Positions 24,354-33,700 of a DNA stretch of 64,000 nt are shown here, one piece after another (within the stretch, counting starts at the first letter, position 1; the number at the start of each line of letters is the position of its first letter). Where the stretch lies: contig CM075760.1 of NCBI GenBank assembly GCA_037974335.1, positions 14,371,059-14,435,058 of the forward strand. Reading direction: 5' to 3'. The notes under the pieces were generated by a model, which saw only the letters and a list, made by a program, of their open reading frames with translations, did no database searches and was not told the DNA's origin. The translations under genes and the position numbers were made by a program. The stretch comes from Prionace glauca. Its lineage: Eukaryota; Chordata; Chondrichthyes; Carcharhiniformes; Carcharhinidae.

Positions 24354-24662
24354 CTGTTTCCTTGTGGATAGATGTTCTTAGAGGAGTCGGCAGATCCTGA
24401 TGGCTCACCACGCACTCAAACACAGCCGCACTCAGCCAGGCTTGTGTGGAGATGCTTAATTTGCTGATCACGCTGTCACGATCCGCTCCGGGCTTTTCGG
24501 CAATCTCTGATTTCAAATACTTCCTGTCTCGGATCCAGGACACGTTAACTCCATCAGGAGCATGAGAAATGATGCAGGTTAAGGTCACGGTCGCCTCCAG
24601 TAAGACTTGTTCTATTGGTGGTGGCTGTATCTTCACTGTGGTATCAAGGCACGGGAGAGGAT
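24354..24662 (-). CDS. IgM CH3 exon
   Basis: Third constant domain of mu, 309 nt (two split bases, 102 codons, one split base). The acceptor is TTCACAG| at 24663 and the donor AACAG|GTGAGC at 24354/24353. The protein starts (D)[18 protein letters not shown], with an early Cys near the domain boundary that is a candidate inter-chain cysteine (inference). The domain core is [18 protein letters not shown] ... [12 protein letters not shown], with conserved Cys pair and Trp and one NVS sequon. It ends TSIHKETG before joining CH4 in phase 1. Fully open. Confidence 0.95.
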
Positions 24663-25100
24663 CTGTGAATGAGAAATGAAAATGAGCCCTAGTTCCCCTT
24701 CAGAAGCAGGACAGCAGTCTTCAGCCTGAAGGAGACAAAGTCGCCTTCAATATATCAATCTTTAACTCTCGCCTTTCACCTTCCATGGCGAATGGGAAGC
24801 CAGCTTGCTGTATGGAATTATTCCCTGTATTAAATATTGGAGCAGCGGTAACATTTCCATGAATCAGGATTGGAGAATTCCCAAACAAACACACCATCCT
24901 GAACCCAGGGAAAAAGTACTGACCGTTGGTTTATAGATAGGGTGGATGCACTTTCTAATATTTTACCCCTGTGCTGTGACCTATGAAACATTCTCACACC
25001 TACCGTCTCTCCAAATTTTACCAGCTGTCTCAGGAACAAGCTGACATCAAGGCCACCTCACTCACTATATTGCTTCAAACCGAAAGGGGGCACTCTTTTA
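24663..25100. other. CH2-CH3 intron, unique part
   Basis: Intron sequence without a recognised element. The exon boundary at 24662 is the CH3 acceptor. Confidence 0.6.
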
Positions 25101-25102
25101 AG

Positions 25103-25380
25103 GGGAGGCTGTGGTATATGGTGTTGTCAATGGACTTATAACCTAGGGCAAGACTCTGGGGACACAGATTCGAATCCCATCATTGCTAATGTGAAATTTG
25201 AATTTTGTAAAAACGTGTAATTTAAAGTTGAAATGGTTCTCATGAAGCTATTGCTGTAAAACCCCTCCTAGTTCACAAATGTTCCTTACCAAACTCAACC
25301 TGCTGTCTTTATCTGGCCTGGCATGCATGTGACTCCAGATTCACAGCAACGGGAGTGACACTTCAGTGCCCTCAGGTTTT
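25103..25380 (+). mobile_element. tRNA-derived SINE in the CH2-CH3 intron
   Basis: Head with GATTCGAATCCCATCATTGC (B-box-like GATTCGAATCC) and body with TGTCTTTATCTGGCCTGGCA and TGTGACTCCAGATTCACAGC. The same family is found at 48.27-48.53 kb, where TTACCTGGTCTGGCCTATGTGTG is equivalent. It is antisense to mu transcription. Confidence 0.75.
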
Positions 25381-25578
25381 TGAAATAAATGCACATCTCA
25401 GGAAGGTAGAACAAAAAAATGTTTTTCTGATGAAATTCTGAATGAGATATTGTCCTAATGCAGCAAACTACATGGCAATAACTTACAAGTTGTTCAATGT
25501 TTTGTACCAACTTGAATAGATCCCTAATTCTGATTAACATCAGAATGATATATGTTGTCCTCTGTTTGAGTATCTTAC

Positions 25579-25890
25579 CCTGAGATGCGCTGATGTTCAG
25601 ACTCTGAATGTGTCCTTGATGAGTGACCTGGCAGGTATAGACCGCTTTGCTGAACCATTCCCCAGCGGAGACTGTCAGCCGACTGCTGGCCGAGAAGTTC
25701 CCGTTCACTTCACAGGGGGGAGAGGTGACAATTCCTGAATGCGTGGGTTCCCCATTCTTCAGCCAACTCACTTCCATTGGCCCTGGCTGGAAATCGCTGA
25801 TTGAACAAACGATGATTGCGAATTTCCTGTGTGAGATTTCTTCACTGGAACTCACGGTGAGGATAACAGTTGGAGGGACACCATCATTAC
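25579..25890 (-). CDS. IgM CH2 exon
   Basis: Second constant domain of mu, 312 nt. The acceptor is GGTCATCCAG| at 25891 and the donor CTCAGG|GTAAGA at 25579/25578. The start (C)[18 protein letters not shown] completes a Cys codon split with CH1 (T|GT). The core is [27 protein letters not shown] and [11 protein letters not shown]. Sequons are NFS and NIS. The domain is full length, so this is the four-domain mu form with no hinge substitution. All reading is open and the splice phase is 1 at both ends. Confidence 0.95.
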
Positions 25891-25909
25891 CTGGATGACC
25901 ATCAGGAAA

Positions 25910-26165
25910 AAAAAAGCAGATCAGTCATTTCCTGCAGAAGATGTGGATCAATTAAACTTTTGTCAACAGAGGGTAGTAAGGGCTTGGAAAGCCCTGTCTG
26001 CAGCAGTTGCGGACTCGCCAACTTTAAGGGCGTTCAAATGGTCAGTGGATAGGCATATGGATAACATTGAAATAGTTTAGGTTAGAGGGTCATTAGATTG
26101 GTTCCACTGGTCAGCGCAACATCGAGGGCCGAAGGGCCTGTACTGCGCTGTAATGTTCTATGTTC
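25910..26165 (+). mobile_element. Retroelement tail in the CH1-CH2 intron
   Basis: Plus-strand text ending GGGCCGAAGGGCCTGTACTG and TGTAATGTTCTATGTTCT is a common shark non-LTR/SINE 3' end. A related end (GGGCCGAATGGCCAACTCCA) lies at 26.7-26.83 kb. It is antisense to the Ig gene and fills most of the 414-bp intron. Confidence 0.6.
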
Positions 26166-26304
26166 TAACTCATTTGCAGTCAACAGACACTAACTGGACC
26201 AATCCAGAGAGCCGAATGATGCACATCTATTTAACTGAGTTATAACCAAGGCCCTACATGTTAACCCCAGTGTTTCTGTTTCACACAAGCTCCATAACAC
26301 TTAC

Positions 26305-26604
26305 ATGGTATTTCAATGCTCTTGACTGAGCTGTTGTGTTGAACCTCACAGTCAATTCTGGGACATTCTCCCGCTGAGTCGCTGATGGTTAACTGGCTGC
26401 TCAGGGTGTAGGTTCCCTTCGTGTTTCTCACTGATGGGTAAGTCTTAAACCCACTGGGGACTGTTTGCCCATTTTTCTTCCAGGTCACTTTGGAGACATC
26501 TGGAAGGTAATCCATCGCCAAACATCCGAAGGTGATGGAGCCGCCGGAGTTCTGTTGCTGACAGGGGGAGACCAGGCCGTAGAGAGTGGGCGCAGACGGT
26601 GTCG
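26305..26604 (-). CDS. IgM CH1 exon
   Basis: First constant domain of mu, 300 nt, joined to JH in phase 1 (G|CG gives Ala). The protein begins (A)TPSAPTLYGLVSPCQQQ, and the Cys in SPCQQQ is at the position used for the light-chain disulfide in mu (family knowledge). The domain core is GGSITFGCLAMDYLPD and VTWKKNGQTVPSG, then QLTISDSAGECPRIDC followed by EVQH. Two cysteines four residues apart occur near strand F, one beyond the usual single Cys. Sequon NSS. The acceptor is TTTCCCAG| at 26605 and the donor CCAT|GTAAGT at 26305/26304. The intron towards JH is 10.9 kb. Confidence 0.95.
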
Positions 26605-26679
26605 CTGGGAAAGAATAGCCAATTGAACAAGTTAGACTCTTGCGTTTATTAAGTCAACAAACATATTGTTACAAATAGG

Positions 26680-27300
26680 TTTCTATATTAGATATAGGTC
26701 TTGGTGTTAAAGGGATGAAGGGACATGGGTCGTCGGTGTGATCAGGATAGTGATGAGCTCTGACCAAAGTGAATGGCGCAGTAGGCTCCAAGGGCCGAAT
26801 GGCCAACTCCAGCTTCTATTTTCTATGTTTCTATCTCGAACATTGATTAGAATTATGAACTTATCCCTAATATTTCCCGATTAAATCTTTCATCCGCCTT
26901 TGCGATGATGTTACTTCTATCATTTGGGAATTGTCATCTCTGTAGAAACTCATATCCCTGTCTCCACTTCTATCAAATTAGGAAGAAAAAACACATTCTG
27001 TTAGTCTCACAATGACATGTCATTCATTGGATTAACAGAGAACAGCAAAGATTGTCTCCATTATTGCAGCAACTATTTATTTCTCAACAACAGCAGTGTG
27101 TGATGAACCGCTGTTTATTTCTCAAACAACAACACTTTGTGATGAAGAAGTTCTCCCTTCATTCAGACTATCCACTCACCTGATGAGGGAGCTCCAACAG
27201 CTTGTGATTCCAAATAAACCTGTTGGACTTTAACCTGGTGTTGTGAGAATCCTTACTGTGCCCACACCAACCTCACTCCGGCATCTCCACACTAGTTTTA
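26680..27300. mobile_element. Dispersed-repeat fragments in the J-C intron
   Basis: 26683-26830 is a retroelement 3' end ending in CTATGTTTCTAT. 27160-27295 contains CCAAATAAACCTGTTGGACT and CCGGCATCTCCACA, a very common shark repeat. No conserved host element was recognised between them. Confidence 0.6.
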
Positions 27301-27599
27301 GAAATTGCCTGTGTTCAAACTGATTGGTGCCCCTTCCTCTCTCCAACTCACTGCCTCTCACTCCACAAAACGGAGATTAGTGACTTTGCTTCAAAAATAC
27401 CTCTGGAATGAATACTTACTGAATGATCAGGAAACTCTAAATGTGATTATAAATTCAAATAAATCCAACATTTATTGACGGATTGACGGATCATACATTA
27501 ATACCAAGAGTTTCCCATTTGGGCCCTGAAGTCTCCTCCATCATTCACTGAGATTACAGATGAGCTGATTGTGGTGCTAGCTCTGTTCTGAACCTCCTC

Positions 27600-28390
27600 A
27601 CTCCGCCATCCATCACCCCCTCTGTGCCCATTTCCCCAGCTCTTTGCCCTTTCCCCTGGGTCTCTGCCTTTCACGGTGGCTCTTTTCCCCTTTTATCCGG
27701 CTCTCTGTATTTCCACCTGGCTCTCTACACTTCCCTCCAGCTCTATGCCCTCTCCCCCGGCTCTCTGTTCTTTCCCTCACCCCCCACGCTGTTCCTCAGC
27801 TCTCTGCCCTCTTTTCCTTCTCCCCCCCCCCTCTTTCTCCTTCCCCCCAGGTCTCTAAGCTTTCCCCTTGACTCTACTGCCCTTTCCCCTGGGCTCTCTG
27901 CCCTTTCCCTCGGCTCTCTGCCCTTTCCCTCGGCTCTCTGCCCTTTCTCCTGCCTCCCTGCCCTTTTTCGTGCCTCCCCGCCCTTTTTCCTGATTCTCTC
28001 CCCTTTCCCTGGTCTTTCTACACTTTTCCCCATCTCTCTGCCCTTTCTTTCAGCTCTCTCCCCTTTCACTGGTCTCTCTGCCCTTTCCCCTGCTCCCTGT
28101 CCTTTGCCCTCTCTCTCCGCACTTTCCCCTGACTTTGCACCCTGTTCCCCGGCTGTGTACTCTTTCCCCCGCCTCTCTGCCCTTCCTCCAGATCTCTGCT
28201 GTTTCCCCTAGCTCTCTGCCTTCCCCCCACCCACGGCTCTCTGCCCTTTCCCTCGCCTCCTGTGCCCCCCTGACTCTTTGTCATTGCCCCTGGCCCTGAG
28301 CCCCCAGCGAATCCCTCCAGCTCTCTGCACTCCCAGGGCAGCTCCCAGCTTTGAACACCAAACTGCAGCTTGAGATATTTCTTCTCTTTC
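27600..28390 (-). repeat. G/A-rich, AGCT-containing tandem repeat upstream of CH1
   Basis: About 15-18-bp units read on the coding (minus) strand as GGGGAAAGGGCAGAGAGC with variants. From 27560 to 28380 about a dozen AGCT tetramers occur, several inside the repeat (GCAGAGAGCTG). The tract lies about 1.0 kb upstream of CH1 in the J-C intron, on the side where tetrapod mu genes carry the switch region, and is G-rich on the non-template strand. Whether it acts as a switch region is inference, because similar minisatellites also occur outside the gene. Confidence 0.85.
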
Positions 28391-30929
28391 GTTGCAGGCC
28401 CTCCCCACATAGATTCAGTGAGTGTAAGTGGGAGAATGTGAGTGTGTGAAGGTGAGTGATTAAATGAGTGAGTTTTGATGAATGATGGTGTATGTGTGAA
28501 CGAAGGTGGGGAAGTGAGGGTGAGTGAGTGAAGTTCTTTGAGTGAGGATGAGTGATTGAGGGTGAGTAAGTGTGGGTGAGGGTGAGAGAGCGTGAGTAAA
28601 TGAGGATGTGTGAGTGAGGGTAGGTGAGTGAAGGAGGCTGAATGTGAGTGAAGGTGGCTGGAAGAGTGTAGGTAAGCAAGAGTGAAAGAATGAGGGAGAG
28701 TGAGTGAGGATATGTGAAGGTTAGTGGAGGTGGGTGAGTGAAAGTGAGTGAGATTGAGTGAATGAGGGTGAGGGAGTGAATATAACTGTGTAAGTGAAGG
28801 GTGAGAGTGAGTGAGTCAGGGTGTGTTATTGAGGGTGGTGTGTGAGGGAGAATGAATGTGGATGTGTGGGAGAGTGAGGATGAGTGAGTGAAGGTGGTTG
28901 ATGAGGACGAGTGATTGAGGATTTGAGAGTTAGGGTGTGTGAATTTGAGTGATGATGAGGATGTGAGTGTGTGTGAGTGAAGGTAGGTGTGTGAGTTTGA
29001 GTGAGTTGCAATGGGTGAGGTGGCGCTAGTGAGAGAGAGAGACAGAGAGAAGGTCATTGAGCTTGAGTCTGTGGGGGTGAGTCTGGGTGATTGAGGGTAG
29101 GTAGGTGAGTGAGTGAGTGTGAGTGAGAGTGAGTTAGACTGGATGAGTGAGGGTGGGTAAGTGGGGTGAGTGAGTGTGAGAGAATGGGGTGAGTGAGTGA
29201 GGGTGAGAGAGTGAGACTCGGTGAGTGAGGGTGGATTAGTGGGATGAGTGAATGAAGGTGAGTATGAATGTTGGTAACTGACTGAGGGTCTAAGTCAGTG
29301 GATGAGGTTTAGTGAGTGATGGTATATGAGTGTGGGTGGCTGAGTGACAGTGAGTTAATGAGGGCGCGTGAGGGTGAGTGCGTGAGGGTGAGTGAGTGAA
29401 TGTGGGTGCGTGACTGAGGGTGTGAGAGTGAGTGAATGTGAGTGAGTCAGTGAGGGTGTGAGAATGAATGAGTCAGGCTGAGTGATTGAAGTTGAACGAG
29501 TGAGGTTGAATGAGTGTTTGTGGGTGAGTGAGGATGGATGAGAGTGAGTGAGCAAATATGAGTGAGTGATTGTGAGTGAGTGAGTGTGTGAGGGTGTGAG
29601 GATGAGTGAGTCAGGGCGTGTGTTTGAGTGAACGAGTGAGGTTGATTGAGGGTGTGTGAGTGCTTGTGTGTGTGAGGGGCGATGGATGAGAGTGAGTGAG
29701 GGAATATGAGTGAGCGATTATGAGTGAGTGAGTGTGTGAGGGTGAGTAACTCAGATCAGTGAGCTTCTGAGTTTGAGTGCATGAGGTTGAGTGCATGAGG
29801 TTGAGTGCATGAGGTTGAGTGCATGAGGATGAGTGCATGAGGATGAGTGCATGTGGACGAGTGCGTGAGGGCGGGTGCATGAGGTTGAGTGCATGGGGAT
29901 GAGTGCGTGAGGGCGAGTGCATGAGAGCGAGTGTGTGTGAGGGCGACTGTGTGAGAGCGAGTGCTTGAGGGCAAGTGCTTGAGGGCGAGTGCGTGAGGGT
30001 GGACGAGTGAGCAAGGGTGAGTGAATGAGGGCGAGTCAGTAAGCATAAATGAGGATGAGTGAGTGTGGGTGAGTGATTGTGGATGAGTGAGTGAGGGTGA
30101 GTGAATGAGGGTGAGTGAGTGAGAGTGTGGCAGTGAGGGAAGGTGGGTAAGTGAGCGTGAGTGAGTGAAGTTGTTTGAGTGAGGATGAGAGATTGAAGGT
30201 GAGTGAGTGAGCGTGAGTGAGTGAAGTTGTTTGAGTGAGGATGAGAGATTGAAGGTGAGTGAGTGAGGGTGAGTGAGTGAAGTTGTTTGTGTGAGGATGA
30301 GAGATTGAAGGTGAGTGAGTGAGGGTGAGTGAGTGAAGTTCTTTGAGTGAGGATGAGAGATTGAGGGTAAGTGAGGGTGAGTGAGTGAGGGTGTGTCAGT
30401 GAGGGAAGGTGGGTGAGTGAGTGAAGTTATTTGAGTGAGGATGAGAGATTGAGGGTGAGTGAGTGAAGTTATTTGAGTGCGGATGAGAGATTGAGGGTGA
30501 GTGAGTGAAGTTATTTGAGTGAGGATGAGAGATTGAGGGTGAGTGAGTGAGTGTGGGTGAGGGTGAGAGAGTCAATGAGCCACCTCCTCCTCTCCCTCTC
30601 CATCGATCTTTTCCCGATTCTCTACATATGAGGGTGAGTGAGTGAGAGAGTGTGTGTCAGTGAGGGAAGGTGATTAAGTGAGGGTGAGTGAGTGAAGTTC
30701 TTTGAGTGAGGATGAGAGATTGAAGGTGAGTGAATGAGGGTGAGTGAGTGAGAGTGTGTCAGTGAGGGAAGGTGGGTAAGTGAGGGTGAGTGAGTGAAGT
30801 TATTTGAGTGAGGATGAGAGATTGAGGGTGAGTGAGTCAGTGTGGGTGAGGGTGAGAGAGTCAGTGAGCCACCTCCTCCTCTCCCTCTCCATTGATCTTT
30901 TCCCGATTCTCTCCATTGATCAGCTTTCA

Positions 30930-31440
30930 GTAACAGGGCTGTGTAAAGTCAGGAATCAGTGTAGATCACCGGGCAGCTGCTTTAATGTCGGGACCTTTCT
31001 TTCAGAAACACGGATCAGTGAACAAATAGACAGACTGAGGGAGCTGGAAGGGAAGCTTCCAGCAAAACTAGGGTCACACAGGAATCAAACACCAAGTTTA
31101 CACCAGTATTGGGGAGCCAGGCGGACTTAGTCTCAGCCAGATCCCTTCTTATTGATTGTGTCTTTGTGTCCGGTGTAACACATGGAAATCCCTACTTCTG
31201 ACCTCATGTTGGATGGAATGTGTCATTGATGAAGCAATAGAAGATTGTTGGTCCCAGAACAGCCCCCTGCCGAACTCCTGCAGTGATTTCTCAACTTAGA
31301 TGTTTGACCTCCAACAACCATCACCATCTTGTTTTGTGCTAAATATGACTCCAAACAGAGAAGAATTTCCCGCTGAAACTTATTCACATGAGTTTTACTC
31401 GGGCTCTTCGATACCACCCTCATTCAAATGTTACCGGGGG
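30930..31440. other. Unique island inside the GAGTGAG array
   Basis: Sequence without the repeat period. An open frame ends at 31130 but shows no recognisable domain. No function is assigned. Confidence 0.4.
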
Positions 31441-31442
31441 AG

Positions 31443-31755
31443 AGGGAGGGGGAGGCCGAGGTGCACGGCGATTAACGCTGCTGCCTCACAGTTCAATTCC
31501 CGATATGAGTCATTGTGTATGGAGTTAGTAAGTTCACCCCATGTCTGCTTGGGTTTCCTTCGGATGCTCCTGTTTCCTCCCACAGTCCAAAGACGTTTGG
31601 GTTCAGGGGACTGGCCGTGCGAATAGGTTCAGGAGGTCTAGTTAGAGTAAACACATGTGGTTATGGGGATAGGGCTTTGGTGGAATTCCTGTTGATGCAG
31701 ACTCGATGGGCTGAATGGCCTCCTTCTGTACTGTAGGATCTCGTGATTCTATTCT
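31443..31755 (+). mobile_element. tRNA-derived SINE, plus orientation
   Basis: Contains CTGCTGCCTCACAGTTCAAT (B-box-like), TTTCCTCCCACAGTCCAAAG and the end GACTCGATGGGCTGAATGGC followed by CTGTACTGTAGG. It is the same family as the near full-length copy at 63.23-63.56 kb, in opposite orientation. Confidence 0.85.
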
Positions 31756-32859
31756 ACGACGTAAATGACAGTCTCTCTGACGTATGTGAGGTGGAAAGTG
31801 TGTGAGGTGTGTTTGGGTGTGTGTTTGATAGAGAGAGAGGGTGAATGTGTGTGAGAAGGTGCCTGTGTGTGACAGACTGTGTTTGCACATGTGTGAGACA
31901 GTGGGCTGCGTTTGCAAGAGGGGGCAGTGTGCCTACTAGAAAGCAAATATACTGTTCATGAGTGTGTGGAAGTGTGCATGGGATTGTGTGTGAGTGAGAA
32001 AAATGTGTGCAATGAACATGGGTGATAGAGGCAAAGTGTGTGTGTGTGTGTGTGTGTGACAGAGAACGTTTGCGTGACACTGTGCTTGTGGGAGAGACTG
32101 TGTCTGTGTGTAAGTTGGAGTGTGTGCATAGGTCTATGTTTGTGAGAGAGTGTGAGCGAGCTCGTGTGAGAGAGAGCAAGAATTTACAGGTGTGAGATAA
32201 TCTGTGCAACCGAGATAGAAATATGTGTGTGTGAGAGAGAGAGAGAAAGAGATGCAAGTGCAAGGGGAATTGTGAGAAAGTGTGTGTGAATAAATGAGAG
32301 ACAACTTGAGCGTGTGTGACAGAGTGTGGGAGAGAGATTGCGTGTGTGAGAGCATGAGACTATGCTTATGTGTGTGTGTGTGTCTGCGTGTAAGAGAGAA
32401 TGTTTGTGGAGATGTGTGCGTGTGTGTGTTTTTGTGTATGAGATGTGAGAGACTGATTGAGAGAGTGAGAGTATGTCTGGATTTGTATTTGAGACAGAGT
32501 ATGTAGACCGTGAGAGAAAGAGAATGTGTGTGAGATATCGTATGAGAGAGAAAATAAGTGTGCGTGTGTATGTGTGAGAAAATATGAGCGTCTCTCTGTG
32601 TGTATTTATGTGTGTGAGAGTGTGTGATGTGTGTAAGTCTCTATCTGGCTGATTCAGTCTGGAAAAGCACCCTCACTCCACACATACACACCCACTCGCA
32701 CAGTAAGTGGGAGTGACAAACGAGCACAACACGGACTGTGGGGCAAGTGTTGGAAAAACATTTAAATCTTTCACAAGTCAGTCACAATTGAATAATTTCC
32801 TCTTTCCTCAATGAGAGAAACTTGTAAATCCTCACGCAATCTGACACAATCCAGGGCAA

Positions 32860-33215
32860 AGCCACCCACAAGATTACCCGGCCCCTCATTCACCCTATTC
32901 ACTCTCTCCATCACTAACAGGCAGTGTCAGCACTGTGTGTATTATATACAACATGCACTGCAGCAACTCACCAAGGCTCCATAGATTACACTGTCCAAAC
33001 CCGCTGCCTTTACATCCTAACAGGACAAGGGCAGCAGCCACATCTGAAACACTATAACCTGTAAGCTCCCCTCCAAAACACACACCATCCTGACCTGAAA
33101 CAATATCTCAATTCATTCATAATCGCTGGGTCAAAATCCTGGAACTTCCTGCCTAACAGCAGGGCGGATGCCTGCAGCATATGGATTGCAGTTGTTCAAG
33201 GATGCTTCATATCAA
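32860..33215 (+). mobile_element. Non-LTR retrotransposon 3' end fragment
   Basis: ATGCACTGCAGCAACTCACC, AGGACAAGGGCAGCAGCCAC and GGGTCAAAATCCTGGAACTT are in the same order as in the fragment at 51.3-51.7 kb. It is the extreme 3' end of a LINE family whose RT part is seen near 57.5-58.3 kb. Confidence 0.75.
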
Positions 33216-33700
33216 CACTTTATGAAGGAACAATTAGATTAAAAATTCTGGCCGAGCAAATGTCTCTAAAATGCCTTTAGAAGATTAAAAATAATATGCA
33301 AGTGAATTTGACCCTTCAACTGTCAAACTAAACAGTTCAGGGGCTGCTGTAGTACGGAGCACAATATAGTAAATCTCACTTTGTATTTGTTCATCGAACA
33401 TTCCCAAGGCCGGTACATCACTGCTTAAAAATCACCCAATTCTCCCTCTAAAGTTGGATGTTTCTGCTTCTCTGATAGACACAATATGCTTCAGGGACTT
33501 AATTTCTGAGACACCGAGTCAAACAGTCACATTTCCCACAGATACAAGTGCATTGAAGAAATAAATCAAATTTCACTTCCTGCTGTACAGAAGAAGGAAT
33601 CAAAAGATTTATAACCAGTCAGGGAGATTCCTGGTCCCAACACAGTGACCACACGCCCAGAAAGAGAACAGACACAAACAGTTCAACAGTCGAGTTCCCA
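33216..33700. other. J-C intron, AT-rich spacer
   Basis: No gene or repeat was recognised in this part of the intron. Confidence 0.5.

Larger units (their letters stand above)
28395..32640. repeat. 4.2-kb GAGTGAG minisatellite in the J-C intron
   Basis: Degenerate units of GAGTGAGTGAGGGTGAGTGA type run across the region on the plus strand, merging into GTGTGAGAGAG-type sequence at 31.8-32.64 kb. Homogeneous sub-blocks occur: GAGTGCATGAGG at 29776-29960, and a block with AAGTT(G/A)TTTGAGTGAGGATG repeated from about 30165 to 30830. A CCACCTCCTCCTCTCCCTCT block occurs twice, near 30580 and 30869. On the coding strand the array is C/T-rich. Confidence 0.92.

Noticed and set aside
28281-30046. 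Ser/His/Thr-rich antisense frames over the J-C intron array
   Set aside because: Translation of the GAGTGAG minisatellite. It lies inside an intron and has no domain.
30804-31130. Possible small gene inside the GAGTGAG array
   Set aside because: Part of the frame is repeat sequence, the remainder has no recognised domain, and no splice-supported structure is seen.
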